DNA of 64,000 bases from Burkholderia sp. L27(2015) (GCF_009765705.1 NZ_LMUX01000016.1:432837-496836); one strand, 5' to 3'; shown: positions 9,107 to 20,143, numbered from the stretch's first letter. The notes: generated by a model from the letters alone, not told the origin. Translations and numbers: made by a program.

Positions 9107-10552
9107 TCAGTAAACGAAACCGGCCGCGCCGAGCAGCCTGGGCGTGGTTCCCGACAGCGGATCCAGCGACATGGCGCCTTGCAGGACGTATTCGATGTCG
9201 TTAGGCGGTTGTGTCACGCTGTCGATCGGTTGTTGCAGTCGGCCTGGATCGCTCGGTTGCACCAGGTAGGGGGTGACGATCACAACTAGTTCGGTTTTGT
9301 TGTTTTGGTAATTCTTCGACGAAAACAGTTTGCCTAGGATAGGTAATTGGCCAAGGCCCGGCAACATCGCCAGCAGATCGCTGGTGTTGCTTTGCAACAG
9401 TCCGCCCAGTGCAAAACTCTGGCCGCTGGCGAGTTCTACTGTCGTGTCGACGCGCCGTACAGTGAGCGCCGGCACTTTGGTACCGGCGATGGTGATCGCA
9501 TTGGAAAAGTCGAGCTCGCTTACCTGTGGTCGCACTTTCAGACTGATGCGGTTGTCTGCGAGGACCGTCGGCGTGAAGTCGAGTGACACGCCATAGGGCT
9601 TGTATTCGATGCTGATCGAATTGCTGCCTGAACTGGGAACCGGCACCGGATACTCGCCGCCCGCCAGGAAGTTGGCGGTTTCTCCGGACATGGTCGTCAG
9701 GTTAGGCTCGGCCAGCGTGGTGATCAATCCTTCCTGATCGAGCGCATCCAGCAAACCCTGGATCTGTGTGTTGCCGACCATGAAATTGGCGAAGATCGAG
9801 TAAGCACTGGTCGGCGAAAGGGCAATGGTCCCCGGCGTAGTCGCTGTGGCGGCCGTAAAAAATTGTCGACCGCTGAAAATGCCGCCCTGGAAATTACCCG
9901 ACGTCGCAATCGAATTCCAGTTGATACCGAGTTGCTGAGTTATGTTGCGGTCGACTTCCGTGATGCGCACGCGCAAGTTGACCTGCATCGGTCGCGCCAG
10001 CGTCATCATGTTGATCAACTTGGCTTTGTCGGGAAGACCACCCATCAGCGTCTGCACGACCGAATCCGCGTCGGCGGGGGTCGGCACACGCCCGGCCACC
10101 ATCAACGTGCCAGGGCCTTGCGTCAACGTGAGGTCGAGCGCGGGGAAGCGCGATTTCAACAGGCGTTGCATTGCGGTGATGGTATCGGCACCGCTAACCG
10201 AGATGGTCCGTTTCAGTATCGTCTGGCCGTTTGCGCCGAGCACGAACAGCGTGGTCGAACCGGCTTTCTTGCCGAGTACGAATACGGTTTGCGGTGTCGG
10301 CACCTGGACATCGGCGACTTCCGGATCGGCTACGAACACGGCCGTGGCCGGCGCCGACAAGTTGAGCACTTGGCCTTCGCTCGCTTTGAGTAGCACCGGG
10401 CCGACATCGACCCTGGGCGCGGCCGCTCGCGCCAGCGGCTTACCGGCGGCCAGTGCGCCGGTGTCGGCAAAGCCAAGCGTGGCCAGCACGAGAATGCAAC
10501 AAGATGGCCCGAACGCCGCAATTTTCCCCATTCCCGCTTTCCTCATGTTCAT
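9107..10552 (-). CDS. cpaC: Flp pilus secretin CpaC/RcpA
   Basis: The outer-membrane secretin of the Tad system, 481 residues from the ATG at 10552. A signal peptide (GPSCCILVLATLGFADTGAL) precedes the pilus-secretin N-terminal BON-like domain (GQVLNLSAPATAVFVADPEVADVQV), a second domain (LMVAGRVPTPADADSV), and the secretin core with QLGINWNSIA, FLAGGEYPVPVP, the VEYKPYG-like segment and the C-terminal ASGQSFALGGLLQ and LPGLGQLPILGKLF motifs. The frame is open upstream to a GTG at 10624, but that start would put 24 polar residues before the signal peptide. No strong ribosome binding site marks either start. Confidence 0.9.
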   Translation of the reverse strand: MNMRKAGMGKIAAFGPSCCILVLATLGFADTGALAAGKPLARAAAPRVDVGPVLLKASEGQVLNLSAPATAVFVADPEVADVQVPTPQTVFVLGKKAGSTTLFVLGANGQTILKRTISVSGADTITAMQRLLKSRFPALDLTLTQGPGTLMVAGRVPTPADADSVVQTLMGGLPDKAKLINMMTLARPMQVNLRVRITEVDRNITQQLGINWNSIATSGNFQGGIFSGRQFFTAATATTPGTIALSPTSAYSIFANFMVGNTQIQGLLDALDQEGLITTLAEPNLTTMSGETANFLAGGEYPVPVPSSGSNSISIEYKPYGVSLDFTPTVLADNRISLKVRPQVSELDFSNAITIAGTKVPALTVRRVDTTVELASGQSFALGGLLQSNTSDLLAMLPGLGQLPILGKLFSSKNYQNNKTELVVIVTPYLVQPSDPGRLQQPIDSVTQPPNDIEYVLQGAMSLDPLSGTTPRLLGAAGFVY

Positions 10553-10676
10553 AATCCGGATCGTGAACCGTGTTGCGTTATGTGTCCGGCTGACTAGCGT
10601 ATGCATTCGTGCCTGACTCGGCACGATGTCATATCTTCTCGCTCTCGCGATGCTTTGCGACTCATTTTACGATTCG

Positions 10677-11711
10677 TTAGTAGCCGAGCTTGTTGGGTCC
10701 AAAGCTCGGTATCTTATTGGCCACTTTGTTCGCTGCTGCTGCCGCTGAGTTCAACGCTGCAATATGTGCATTTTCGGCGGCGGCCATTTGTGCGTTCTGT
10801 GCGTCCTGCGCTTTGGCCGCTTTTTCTGCGCTATGGTCGATGGCTGGGCTTTGCGACGTGACCGGCGCATCCGAACCGCGATAAACCATGATGTCGGTGT
10901 TCCTCGAGGGCGCCGCGGAAGGGGGCGGGCTAAGCGCGCGCGACACCTCGCTGGCATACACGGGGGGCAAGGGGTGTTCGATTACCGCCGCCGCACCGCT
11001 GGCCGGCTCGCGATCGCTGACGGCGAAGCTGCGCAAGGCCAGCGAAAGGCTGCCCAAGCGCGACGCCACGGCGATGACCTGCGCTGTTTCCGGCATGACT
11101 TCCAGTGTGACCGTACGCGCTCGCGTGTTCGCTTCGGAATCGCTTTTCGGTCGTTGATATTCGGAGCCGACGGCCAATACACGCACTCGGCTCACCACGG
11201 TTTCGGAAGCAAAAGAATGACCGGTGTTCACGTTGGCAGCGTTCTTGGTATCGATTTGCTGGGTCAGCAACAAATCGACGAAATCGCCCGGTTGGATCAA
11301 ACCCGCATTGCCTGAGACATCGTCGATGCCGACTGAAACCGCCCGCATTCCGGGCTTGAGCGCCGCAGCCAGGAAGCCGGGCGATGACGGCGACAAGGTA
11401 TCGGCGGCCATGATGATGGTGCCCGCCGTGACGGCGTGGCGCAGTACGTTGCCCTTGAAATCGGTCGTGCCGTCAGTCGTGTAGACAATGGCACCCGCGG
11501 GAGCACTATTGTGTGGCACCGTCTTCCAGGTCAAATCGGTCTCGCGCAGCAGCAGGCCTTCCGGCAAATCCGCTGCGGCAGCGCGCACTTTGTCCACCAC
11601 TGGGGCGGCAACCTGAGCCGGAGCGGTGGAGTTCACATAAAGTACTTTGAAGAAAAAAGCTCCGACAGTCGCAATAATGACGATCAGAACGACCCGCAGC
11701 ACGTTCGACAT
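10677..11711 (-). CDS. cpaB: CpaB/RcpC pilus assembly protein with SAF domain
   Basis: A 344-residue protein anchored by one N-terminal membrane segment (VLRVVLIVIIATVGAFFFKV). Residues about 40-110 form the SAF domain (AADLPEGLLLRETDLTWKTVP; GTIIMAADTL), followed by the RcpC domain (MRAVSVGIDDVSGNAGLIQPGD FVDLLLTQ). The last 70 residues are Ala-rich and probably coiled. RcpC/CpaB acts in the periplasm with the secretin and may bind peptidoglycan. The gene lies 24 bases from cpaA and 124 bases before the secretin start. Confidence 0.88.
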   Translation of the reverse strand: MSNVLRVVLIVIIATVGAFFFKVLYVNSTAPAQVAAPVVDKVRAAAADLPEGLLLRETDLTWKTVPHNSAPAGAIVYTTDGTTDFKGNVLRHAVTAGTIIMAADTLSPSSPGFLAAALKPGMRAVSVGIDDVSGNAGLIQPGDFVDLLLTQQIDTKNAANVNTGHSFASETVVSRVRVLAVGSEYQRPKSDSEANTRARTVTLEVMPETAQVIAVASRLGSLSLALRSFAVSDREPASGAAAVIEHPLPPVYASEVSRALSPPPSAAPSRNTDIMVYRGSDAPVTSQSPAIDHSAEKAAKAQDAQNAQMAAAENAHIAALNSAAAAANKVANKIPSFGPNKLGY

Positions 11712-11735
11712 GGCGACACAATCGTCCCAGTTAAA

Positions 11736-12230
11736 TCACATAGAGAACGGCGCAGGGATGGGCATCCAGACTGCCCATGCTCCGCCGCATGCCAAGGCGA
11801 CACCGTAGGGAACCCCGCGTTTTATCGCGAATGCGTCGAGCCAGCGGTGCCGTGCTTGCACTGCCACGCTGGCGAAGCGATCCAGCGTAATCATGAGTAA
11901 GGCGATCGGTAAGCCTGCCACCGACACTATGCTGAACACGGCCAGTCCCGCTTGCGGCCCCGCCCATAAAAATATCGCGCCGGCGAGCTTCGCGTCGCCG
12001 CCGCCCATCCAGCCGAAGTAGCACATGGCTGCGGCTATCGCAAACGCCACACAACCGATCAGCAGGTGTGCGCCGATCGTAGCCGCAGGGGTTCGCAACA
12101 AAAGCGCTTGTATCAAATAGAAACCGGCGATCAACCCAACCCCGAGGTTAGGAAGGCGCCGGTCACGCAAGTCAAACCAAACAAGCATTACCAGCACCAA
12201 ACAGGCGAGCAGTTTTATCGCAATGGACAT
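11736..12230 (-). CDS. cpaA: CpaA/TadV prepilin peptidase
   Basis: A 164-residue polytopic protein of the type IV prepilin peptidase family (A24). The two catalytic aspartates are visible: the first in VWFDLRDRRLPN at about residue 21 (D-x2-D-x2-R-x-IPN type) and the second in GGGDAKLAGAIFLW (GxGD motif) at about residue 79. It cleaves the leader of Flp pilin and of the TadE/F pseudopilins. It lacks the N-methyltransferase domain of PilD, as is normal for TadV. It follows flp by 99 bases; a GTCC-GAAA-GGAC mini-hairpin at 12245-12256 in that gap could reduce read-through from flp. Confidence 0.88.
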   Translation of the reverse strand: MSIAIKLLACLVLVMLVWFDLRDRRLPNLGVGLIAGFYLIQALLLRTPAATIGAHLLIGCVAFAIAAAMCYFGWMGGGDAKLAGAIFLWAGPQAGLAVFSIVSVAGLPIALLMITLDRFASVAVQARHRWLDAFAIKRGVPYGVALACGGAWAVWMPIPAPFSM

Positions 12231-12329
12231 TTCAGGCTGTCAGGTCCGAAAGGACATGCTCTCGCGCGTCACGCGGTGAAATGCGGCCAAGCGTCGAATC
12301 AAACCGCGAAACCTGGCCACGAACCGCAA

Positions 12330-12521
12330 TCAGGAAGAGCTGCCGCCAGCAATGGTTGTGGAGACCTTGGTCGTCAACGCGGTGAAGATGCCCGTCATGC
12401 TCGAGGTGAAAGTCGTACCCACTGCGACCAGCGCCACAACGATAATGCCTGCCAGAATCGCGTACTCAAGGGCGGTGACACCACGCTCGTCGCGCTGGAA
12501 AAATTTGAGAAATTGCCGCAT
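12330..12521 (-). CDS. flp: Flp major pilin subunit
   Basis: A 63-residue Flp/Fap pilin. After the leader MRQFLKFFQRDERG comes VTALEYAILAGIIVVALVAVG, with Gly(-1), the Glu+5 after it and the adjacent Tyr that define the Flp motif. The start at 12521 is preceded by a GGGGG ribosome binding site (minus strand, seven bases away); the open frame extends 25 codons further upstream but adds non-leader sequence. It is the first gene of the pilus operon and the structural subunit of the fibre. The C-terminus is Ser/Gly-rich. Confidence 0.93.
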   Translation of the reverse strand: MRQFLKFFQRDERGVTALEYAILAGIIVVALVAVGTTFTSSMTGIFTALTTKVSTTIAGGSSS

Positions 12522-12937
12522 GTTAACCCCCGGATTATTAAGAAAAAGCACCTTCATGGTTAGCCTGACAAGCACGTGCCAAACTGTTTCCAACACATGT
12601 GGCCACAGTGTATTGGATAACGGTAAAAAATAAAAAATTTTTAGGCTTGGGTGTGCGTGTATCTAACAACAACTTGCTCTTATTATCGAGATACGTACGC
12701 AAAACGATCGTCAGATCACAGGTTGCGGCATCGAACTTCATCGCAAGAAACAGGGACATTCGCTTGCGCAACTGGTGGCGACAATACCATCGGCGCTTCA
12801 AAGGCATACAGCAATTTTTGATCGTCCGTGGCGTTAATGCAGCACTTTGTCGTGTTACGTTACATTACTCGGACCTTTGCGCCGTGGAAACATCGTCTAA
12901 ACTCGACGGGTTCGGTCCATTTCAGGATACCTATTCA
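12522..12937. other. Divergent promoter region between flp and the peroxiredoxin gene
   Basis: No gene seen. On the flp side it holds two 8-bp palindromes, gcacgtgc (12572-12579) and cacatgtg (12594-12601), 51-80 bases before the flp start, plus an A/T-rich block around 12625-12645. The arrangement resembles a sigma54-type TGGCAC element (minus strand from 12583), but the matching -12 GC is TC, so I do not call a promoter. Towards the peroxiredoxin gene I see only weak -10-like AT-rich stretches near 12855-12870. Confidence 0.4.
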
Positions 12938-13489
12938 ATGAAAAAGTCATTCGTGGCGATGGCCGCAGCGCTGGTTTGGGCAATCGCAATCAGCCACCCG
13001 GCGCAGGCCGCTTTGGCGGTAGGGGCCTCGGCTCCCGATTTCAGTACGCAGGCCTCGCTGGGTGGGAAGGTGTCCACCTTCGCATTGCACGACGCCCTCA
13101 AGCACGGCCCGGTGGTGTTGTATTTTTACCCGGCAGCCTTTACCGAGGGCTGCACGATCGAAGCCCATGAGTTCGCCGACGCGACCGACCGGTACAAAGC
13201 GCTGGGTGCCCAGGTGATTGGCGTGTCGCACGACGATATCGCGACGCTGAATAAATTCTCGGTTAGCGAATGCCGCAGCAAGTTTGCCGTGGCGGCAGAC
13301 CCTGACCGCAGCATCATGACGGCCTATGACGCGACCTTGCCGCTGATGAAATTCGCGAATCGCGTCTCGTACGTCATTGCCCCGGACGGCTCTATCATTT
13401 ATTCATACACGAGCATGGCGCCCGAGAAGCACGTCGAGAACACCTTGAACGCGCTGCAGCTATGGACCGCGCAGCATAAAAAGCCCTGA
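12938..13489 (+). CDS. Secreted peroxiredoxin (AhpC/TSA, PrxQ-like)
   Basis: A 183-residue thiol peroxidase with an N-terminal signal peptide (VAMAAALVWAIAISHPAQAA), so it probably works in the periplasm. The thioredoxin fold begins VGASAPDFSTQA. The peroxidatic cysteine is in YFYPAAFTEGCTIEAHEF at about residue 72, and a candidate resolving cysteine is in VSECRSKF about 40 residues later. The preceding Pro and Thr of the active site (P-x3-T-x2-C) are present. The frame is open upstream to 12599, but the ATG at 12938 starts the signal peptide. Probably monocistronic, convergent with mdtC. Confidence 0.88.
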   Translation: MKKSFVAMAAALVWAIAISHPAQAALAVGASAPDFSTQASLGGKVSTFALHDALKHGPVVLYFYPAAFTEGCTIEAHEFADATDRYKALGAQVIGVSHDDIATLNKFSVSECRSKFAVAADPDRSIMTAYDATLPLMKFANRVSYVIAPDGSIIYSYTSMAPEKHVENTLNALQLWTAQHKKP

Positions 13490-13569
13490 TCGAAGCGTGG
13501 GGGGCGCCCGAAGTTGTGATCGTCCCCTCGGCTGTCCACGCGCCAAGCCGCCCACGCGTCAGGCCTCGA

Positions 13570-16500
13570 TCAAAGCGCTTCGCGTCGAGCGCCGCGGCGC
13601 TGGCGTGCTTGCCAGCGAGTGTGCATCCTATCCATATAGAGGTAGACCACCGGCGTGGTGTAAAGCGTCAGCAACTGGCTGACGATCAAGCCGCCGACGA
13701 TGGAGATCCCCAGCGGCTCGCGCAGCTCCGAACCTTCGCCATTGCCGAAGGCCAGCGGCAGCGCACCCAGCATGGCCGCGAAGGTCGTCATCATGATCGG
13801 CCTGAAGCGCAGCATGCAGGCCTTGTAAATGGCGTCGCGCGAGTTCAGCCCCTCGGTGCGGGCCGCGTCGAGGGCGAAGTCGACCATCATGATGGCGTTC
13901 TTCTTGACGATCCCGATCAGCAGGATCACGCCGATCAGCGCGATGATCGAAAATTCGATGTGAAAGAGCAGCAAGGCGAGCAGTGCGCCCACGCCGGCCG
14001 ACGGCAGCGTCGAGAGGATGGTGATCGGGTGTATGTAACTCTCGTACAGGATCCCCAGCACGATATAAACGGTGGCCAACGCAGCCAAAATCAGAATTAT
14101 CTGGTTGCCCAGCGATTGCTGATACTGCTGCGCCGTACCCTGGAAGCTGCCGCGCACGGTGGCCGGCATGCCGATTTCGGCGACCTTCTGGTTGATGGCG
14201 ATCACCGCGTCCGAGAGCGAACGCCCCGGCGGCAGGTTGAAGGAAATCGTCGACGCCGCGAACTGCCCCTGGTGATTGACGGCCAGCGGCGTATTGCCCG
14301 GGCCGTAGGTCGCAATCGAGGTCAAGCGGATCATCGTCTCTTTCGCGGTACTCACGGGGCTGCCGCTCGATGCGCTCGATTTCCCGGTCGCGGCAATCGA
14401 ATTGATGGCCTGGTTGCGAGCCGAATCGGCGGCGATGGAAGCCGTCGTTGTGGCGGTCGATGTGCTCGATACGCCCGCCGTGGCGATACCGCCGGTGCTA
14501 CCTGCGCCCGGCCCAGTCACCGTGCCGGCCGGTGCATTGGTGGACTGCGTGCCGCTGGCATTGCCGCCCGAAGTGCTGACATAGATATCGTTCAGCGTTT
14601 CCGGACTCTGCCAGTATTGCGGCGCGACTTCCATGACCACGTGGTACTGGTTCAACGCGTTATAGATGGTCGAGACTTGACGTTGACCGAACGCGTCGTA
14701 GAGCGTGTTATCGATCTGGCTGGGCGTAATCCCCAGCCGGGTGGCGGTGGTACGGTCATAGACGAGATCGGTTTCGATGCCTTTTTCCTGCTGGTCCGAG
14801 TTCACATCGGCCAGCTCGGGCGAGCTTTGCAGCGCGCGGGTCAATTTCGGACCCCACTCGTATAGCTCGGGCGTCGAATCGCTCAATAGCGTGTATTGAT
14901 ACTGCGCGTTGCTCTGGCGACCGCCCGAGCGGAGATCCTGCACCGCCTGCAGGAACAGGCGGCTGCCGGCCACGCGATTAAGTTGCGGGCGCAAGCGGGC
15001 GATGACCTGATCGGCGGAGATCTTGCGCTGCGCCAGCGGCTTGAGCGTGACAAAGACAAAACCCGAATTGACCTGGCGGCCGCCCGTAAAACCCACGGCG
15101 CTGTCGACGGCCGGGTCTTCGTTGACGATGTTCATCAACGTCGCCAATTTGCCTTTCATCGCCTGGAACGAGATGCTTTGATCGGCCTGGATCCCGCCGA
15201 TGATGCGTCCGGTGTCCTGCTGCGGGAAAAAGCCTTTCGGAATGATGGTGTACAGGTAGATATTGAGTGCGATGGTCGACAACAAGATCATCAGTACCAG
15301 CAACGGGTGGGCAAGCGCCCAGTTCAAACTGCGCCCATAGCCTTGCTGCACGTACTCGAAGCGGCGGTGCATCGCGGCGATCCATCGATGCGGTTTGCGC
15401 TCCTTGATGCCGCGGGCAGCGTCTGCGAATTTATCCTTGAGCAGTAACGCGCACATCATCGGCGTGGTCGTCAGCGACACCGCCAGCGACACCATGATCG
15501 CCAGCGACAGTGTCAGCGCGAACTCGCGGAACAGGCGCCCGACGATGCCGCCCATCAGCAGGATAGGCAAGAACACCGCGATCAGCGACAGGCTGATCGA
15601 CAGCACGGTGAATCCGACTTCGCGCGCGCCGAGATAGGCGGCCTGCAGGCGCGGCATGCCGCCTTCGATGTGGCGGGTGATGTTTTCCAGTACCACGATG
15701 GCATCGTCGACCACGAAGCCGGTAGCGATCGTGAGCGCCATCAGCGACAGGTTGTCCAGGCTGAAGCCCAGCATATACATGGCGGCAAAGGTGCCGATAA
15801 TCGAAATCGGCACGGCGATGGTCGGTATCAGCGTCGCGCGCGCGCTGCCCAGGAACACGAACACCACCAGCGTGACGAGCGCCACCGCAATCAACAAGGT
15901 ACGCTCGGTGTCGCGCAACGAGGCCCGAATGGTGGTGCTGCGGTCGTTGGTTGCGCTCACTTTGATGGCCGCTGGCAGCGCCGCCTGCAGTTGCGGCAAC
16001 GACGCTTTGACCCGATCGATCGTATCGATGATGTTGGCGCCGGGCTGCCGGTACAAGATCACCAGCACCGAGGGATGGCCGTTGTACAACCCGAGATTGC
16101 GCAGGTCCTCGACCGAATCGACCACTTCGCCGACATCGGACAGATGCACGGGCGCGTTGTTGCGGTAGGCCACGACCAGATCGCGGTACTGCGATGCCTT
16201 GCGCGCCTGATCGTTGGTGTACACCTGGAATCGGGTCGGCCCGTTGTCGAACGCGCCTTTCGGGCTATTCGCATTGGCCGAGGCGATCGCCGCGCGCACG
16301 TCTTCCAGGCCGACACCGTATTTGAACAGCGCGCTCGGGTTGAGCTCGACGCGCACCGCGGGGTTGGCCGATCCATTCACGTCGACTTCGCCCACACCTT
16401 GAATTTGCGACAGCGATTGCTGCAGCACGGTGGCAGCCGAATCGAACAATTGGCCGGCCGTGAGCGTGTCGGAGGTCAGCGCGAGGATCAGGATCGGTGC

Positions 16501-16908
16501 GTCGGCCGGATTGATCTTGTGATACGTGGGATTGCTGCGCAGGCTCGCCGGCAGGTCGGCGCGCGCGGCATTGATGGCCGCCTGGACGTCACGCGCCGCG
16601 CCGTCGATGTCGCGGTCCAACCCGAACTGCAAGGTGATGCGGGTTGAGCCGATCGAGCTGGTCGACGTCATTTCGTTGACGTCGGCTATCGTGCCCAGGT
16701 GCCGTTCGAGCGGGCTGGCCACACTGGTGGCCACGGTCTCGGGGCTGGCCCCGGGCAAATTCGCCTGGACCGAAATGACCGGAAAATCGACCTGCGGCAG
16801 CGGCGCAACCGGCAGTTTGGTGAACGCGAAAATCCCCGCCAGCACCACGCCGAGCGAAAGCAGCGTGGTGGCGACCGGACGTGCGATAAAGGGCCGCGAG
16901 AGATTCAT
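13570..16908 (-). CDS. mdtC: RND multidrug efflux transporter, MdtC-like
   Basis: A 1112-residue inner-membrane RND pump subunit starting [20 protein letters not shown]. Typical HAE-family features include TM1, GxxxD-rich TM4 with [16 protein letters not shown], the [14 protein letters not shown] block, and the TM10-12 region [13 protein letters not shown] and [17 protein letters not shown]. MdtB and MdtC form a heteromultimer driven by the proton motive force, with MdtA as adaptor. It is about 87 residues longer than E. coli MdtC. The excess is a Ser/Thr/Gly/Ala-rich insertion at about residues 776-855, beginning [15 protein letters not shown]. Its ATG overlaps the stop of a 31-codon ORF. 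Confidence 0.92.
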   Translation of the reverse strand: MNLSRPFIARPVATTLLSLGVVLAGIFAFTKLPVAPLPQVDFPVISVQANLPGASPETVATSVASPLERHLGTIADVNEMTSTSSIGSTRITLQFGLDRDIDGAARDVQAAINAARADLPASLRSNPTYHKINPADAPILILALTSDTLTAGQLFDSAATVLQQSLSQIQGVGEVDVNGSANPAVRVELNPSALFKYGVGLEDVRAAIASANANSPKGAFDNGPTRFQVYTNDQARKASQYRDLVVAYRNNAPVHLSDVGEVVDSVEDLRNLGLYNGHPSVLVILYRQPGANIIDTIDRVKASLPQLQAALPAAIKVSATNDRSTTIRASLRDTERTLLIAVALVTLVVFVFLGSARATLIPTIAVPISIIGTFAAMYMLGFSLDNLSLMALTIATGFVVDDAIVVLENITRHIEGGMPRLQAAYLGAREVGFTVLSISLSLIAVFLPILLMGGIVGRLFREFALTLSLAIMVSLAVSLTTTPMMCALLLKDKFADAARGIKERKPHRWIAAMHRRFEYVQQGYGRSLNWALAHPLLVLMILLSTIALNIYLYTIIPKGFFPQQDTGRIIGGIQADQSISFQAMKGKLATLMNIVNEDPAVDSAVGFTGGRQVNSGFVFVTLKPLAQRKISADQVIARLRPQLNRVAGSRLFLQAVQDLRSGGRQSNAQYQYTLLSDSTPELYEWGPKLTRALQSSPELADVNSDQQEKGIETDLVYDRTTATRLGITPSQIDNTLYDAFGQRQVSTIYNALNQYHVVMEVAPQYWQSPETLNDIYVSTSGGNASGTQSTNAPAGTVTGPGAGSTGGIATAGVSSTSTATTTASIAADSARNQAINSIAATGKSSASSGSPVSTAKETMIRLTSIATYGPGNTPLAVNHQGQFAASTISFNLPPGRSLSDAVIAINQKVAEIGMPATVRGSFQGTAQQYQQSLGNQIILILAALATVYIVLGILYESYIHPITILSTLPSAGVGALLALLLFHIEFSIIALIGVILLIGIVKKNAIMMVDFALDAARTEGLNSRDAIYKACMLRFRPIMMTTFAAMLGALPLAFGNGEGSELREPLGISIVGGLIVSQLLTLYTTPVVYLYMDRMHTRWQARQRRGARREAL

Positions 16909-17000
16909 GCGCGTGCCTTAGTCGTGCTCTTAGCCTCACGCTCAGCCGTAGGCTTAGCCCTGCGGCCAGCGCCGCGCAAGCGGATCGGAACGTTCTTCAT
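16905..17000 (-). CDS. Putative 31-residue basic small protein between mdtB and mdtC
   Basis: The mdtB-mdtC spacer is one open frame. Its ATG (17000-16998) overlaps the mdtB stop in an ATGA, and its TGA (16907-16905) overlaps the mdtC ATG in a second ATGA. The product starts [18 protein letters not shown] and ends TTKARA, with about a third Lys or Arg. No family is recognised and it has no membrane segment. The two ATGA junctions show that ribosomes could translate without a gap from mdtB into mdtC. Whether the peptide itself has a function, or the frame only serves coupling, cannot be told from the sequence. Confidence 0.5.
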   Translation of the reverse strand: MKNVPIRLRGAGRRAKPTAEREAKSTTKARA

Positions 17001-20000
17001 GGCACGCTCGGGTCCTCGTCCACACCTTGCCCGAAAGTTGGGTGACCGCCGCCGAAGCGGCGCTTCACGCGCGTGGCGATGCGGTCGAACGTCAAGTAAA
17101 TAACCGGCGTGGTGAACAGCGTGAGCAACTGGCTGACCACCAGGCCACCGGCAATCGCGATCCCGAGCGGGTGCCGCAACTCGGAGCCCGCGCCCCAGCC
17201 CAGCATCAGCGGCAATGCGCCCAGCAGCGCGGCAAGCGTGGTCATGAGAATCGGCCTGAAGCGCAGCAAACAGGCCTGGAAGATCGCGTCACGCGGCGAT
17301 TTGCCCTGTTCGCGTTCGGCTTCGAGCGCGAAGTCGATCATCATGATCGCGTTTTTCTTGACGATACCGATCAACAGCACGATCCCGATGATGCCGATGA
17401 TATCCAGATCGTGCCCGGTGATGAGCAAGGCCAGCAGCGCGCCGACTCCGGCTGACGGCAAGGTCGACAGGATGGTGACCGGGTGCACGAAACTCTCGTA
17501 CAACACGCCCAGCACGATGTACATCGTGACGATGGCGGCCAGGATCAGGAACAGTTCGTTGGACAGCGATGCCTGGAAGGCGAGCGCGGCACCCTGGAAG
17601 CGGGTGTTGAACGAGTTGGGCAGGCCGATCTCTTTTTGCGCCGCTTTGATCGCATCGACCGCTGCGCCCAGCGAGGCGCCGGGTGCGAGGTTGAACGAAA
17701 TCGTGGTCGCCGGGAACTGGCCGAGGTGGCTGATCAATAGCGGCGCCGGCTGCTCGGTAAAGGTCGCGATGGCCGCGAGTGGCACCTGCCCGCCGCTGGC
17801 GGTGGCCGATGGCAGGTACAGCGTGGCCAGTCCTGCGGTGCTGTTGAGCAGCTTCGGGTCTGCTTCGAGGATCACCCGGTACTGGTTCGACTGCGTAAAG
17901 ATGGTCGAGACGATGCGCTGCCCGAACGCGTCGTAGAGCGCGCTGTCGACCGTGGCGGGCGTGATGCCGAAGCGCGCCGCGCTCGAGCGGTCGATGGTGA
18001 CATACACCGATTGGCCGCTTTGCTGCAGGTCGCTTGCCACGTCGGCCAAGACCGGCGAGGTCTTCAATTTGTCGACCAGCTTGGGGACCCAATCTGCGAA
18101 CTCGCTCGAATTGGCGTCTTCGAGGATGAATTGGTACTGGGTCGCGCTGACGGTCGAATCGATCGTCAAATCTTGCACCGGTTGCATATAGAGTGCGACG
18201 CCGGCAACGCTGGCGGTTTCCTGCGAGAGGCGGCGGATGATCGTGCTGGCATTCGCGCTGCGGCTGTCGTAGGGGCGCAGATTGATCAGGAAGCGGCCGC
18301 TGTTCTGGGTCAGGTTGGTGCCGTCCACGCCGATGAAAGAGGACAGGCTTTCCACGTCAGGGTCTTTTAGAATCGCCGCCGCCAGATCCTGTTGATGCTG
18401 GGCCATTGCGGCATACGACGATGACTGGGCGGCCTCGGAAATGCCTTGGATCACGCCGGTATCCTGCACCGGAAAGAAGCCTTTCGGGATCAATACGTAC
18501 AGCACTACCGTCAGGACCAAGGTGGCCACCGCAACCACCAGCGTGAGCGCCTGGCGATCGAGCACCCACTCGAGCGCGCTGCCGTACTGGCCGATCACGC
18601 GTTCGAAAAACGCGTGGGTGCGCGCCTCCAGGCGTTGCATCGCGCTATTGCTTTCGCGCGGCGGGGTAGGGCGCAGCAATTTGGCGCACAGCATCGGCAC
18701 CACGGTCAGCGAGACCACGGCCGAAATCACGATGGTAACGGCCAGCGTGATCGCGAATTCGTGAAACAGGCGGCCGACCACGTCGCCCATGAACAGCAGC
18801 GGGATCAGCACGGCCACCAGCGAGACAGTCAGCGAAATGATGGTGAAGCCGATTTGCTTGGCACCCTTGAGCGCCGCCTGCAACGGGGTTTCGCCCATTT
18901 CGATGTAGCGTGCGATGTTCTCGATCATGACGATGGCGTCGTCGACCACGAAGCCGGTCGCGATCGTCAAGGCCATCAGCGACAGGTTGTCGAGCGAGAA
19001 CCCGAACAGATACATGGCAGCAAGCGTGCCGATCAACGATAACGGCACGGACAGGCTCGGGATCAGGGTGGCCCACACGTTCGAGAGAAACACGAAGATC
19101 ACCAGCACCACCAGCAGGATCGATACCAGCAGTTCGAACTGCACATCGCGCACCGATGCCTTGATCGTGGTGGTGCGGTCGGTCAGTACCCGCACGTCGA
19201 TCGCGGCTGGCAAGGACGTTTGCAGACCCGGCAGCAGCGCCTTGATCGAGTCGACCACGTCGATCACGTTGGCGCCCGGTTGGCGCTGTACGTTGATGAT
19301 GATGGCCGGCGTGCGATCCACCCAGGCGCCGAGCTTGGTGTTTTCCGCGCCTTGGATAATCTTGGCGACGTCGGTCAACATGACCGGCCGGCCGTTCTTG
19401 TAGGCGATGACGGCGCTTTGATACGCGTCCGCGCTTTGCAACTGATCGTTGGCGTTGATGGTCGATGCGCGCGTCGGCCCGTCGAAACCGCCCTTGGGCG
19501 TGTTGACGTTGAGGTTGCCGATGGTCGTGCGCAGGTCGTCGAGGTTCAGCCCGTAAGCGGCCAGCGCCAGCGGGTTGGCCTGGATCCGCACGGCCGGCCG
19601 TTGGCCGCCGCTGATGCTGACCAGACCGACGCCGCTGACCTGCGAAATCTTTTGCGCGAGCCGGGTATCGGAAATGTCTTGCAACTGCGTGAGCGGCAGT
19701 GTTTTCGAAGTGATTGCCAGCGTCAGGATCGGTGCGTCGGCCGGGTTGACCTTGGCGTAGATCGGCGGCGCGGGCAGGTCGGACGGTAACAGGTTGCCGG
19801 CTGCGTTGATCGCGGCCTGGACTTCCTGTTCGGCGATATCGAGCGGCAAGTCGAGGTTGAATTGCAGCGTGATCACCGATGCGCCCGACGAGCTCGTGGA
19901 CGACATCTGGTTCAAGCTGGGCATCTCGCCGAATTGGCGTTCGAGCGGCGCGGTGACCGACGAGGTCATCACTTCGGGGCTGGCGCCCGGGTACAGCGTT

Positions 20001-20143
20001 TGCACCTGGATGGTCGGATAGTCGACCACCGGCAGCGCCGAGAGCGGCAAGAAGTGCAGCGACACCAAGCCGACCAGCATGATCGCGGCCATCAGCAGCG
20101 CCGTGCCGACTGGCCGGATAATAAACAGGCGGGACGGATTCAT
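16997..20143 (-). CDS. mdtB: RND multidrug efflux transporter, MdtB-like
   Basis: A 1048-residue RND transporter, close to the 1040 residues of E. coli MdtB. It starts [20 protein letters not shown] and contains [39 protein letters not shown] in TM4, [14 protein letters not shown] and [18 protein letters not shown]. It forms the heterotrimeric pump with MdtC, taking substrates such as bile salts and novobiocin in E. coli. The second gene of the operon; its ATG overlaps the stop of a 44-codon ORF and its stop overlaps the next ATG. No outer-membrane TolC-type gene is linked. Confidence 0.93.
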   Translation of the reverse strand: MNPSRLFIIRPVGTALLMAAIMLVGLVSLHFLPLSALPVVDYPTIQVQTLYPGASPEVMTSSVTAPLERQFGEMPSLNQMSSTSSSGASVITLQFNLDLPLDIAEQEVQAAINAAGNLLPSDLPAPPIYAKVNPADAPILTLAITSKTLPLTQLQDISDTRLAQKISQVSGVGLVSISGGQRPAVRIQANPLALAAYGLNLDDLRTTIGNLNVNTPKGGFDGPTRASTINANDQLQSADAYQSAVIAYKNGRPVMLTDVAKIIQGAENTKLGAWVDRTPAIIINVQRQPGANVIDVVDSIKALLPGLQTSLPAAIDVRVLTDRTTTIKASVRDVQFELLVSILLVVLVIFVFLSNVWATLIPSLSVPLSLIGTLAAMYLFGFSLDNLSLMALTIATGFVVDDAIVMIENIARYIEMGETPLQAALKGAKQIGFTIISLTVSLVAVLIPLLFMGDVVGRLFHEFAITLAVTIVISAVVSLTVVPMLCAKLLRPTPPRESNSAMQRLEARTHAFFERVIGQYGSALEWVLDRQALTLVVAVATLVLTVVLYVLIPKGFFPVQDTGVIQGISEAAQSSSYAAMAQHQQDLAAAILKDPDVESLSSFIGVDGTNLTQNSGRFLINLRPYDSRSANASTIIRRLSQETASVAGVALYMQPVQDLTIDSTVSATQYQFILEDANSSEFADWVPKLVDKLKTSPVLADVASDLQQSGQSVYVTIDRSSAARFGITPATVDSALYDAFGQRIVSTIFTQSNQYRVILEADPKLLNSTAGLATLYLPSATASGGQVPLAAIATFTEQPAPLLISHLGQFPATTISFNLAPGASLGAAVDAIKAAQKEIGLPNSFNTRFQGAALAFQASLSNELFLILAAIVTMYIVLGVLYESFVHPVTILSTLPSAGVGALLALLITGHDLDIIGIIGIVLLIGIVKKNAIMMIDFALEAEREQGKSPRDAIFQACLLRFRPILMTTLAALLGALPLMLGWGAGSELRHPLGIAIAGGLVVSQLLTLFTTPVIYLTFDRIATRVKRRFGGGHPTFGQGVDEDPSVP

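Noticed and set aside
12566-12583. Sigma54 promoter TGGCACGTGCTTGTC before flp
   Set aside because: The -12 GC is replaced by TC, so the match is incomplete.
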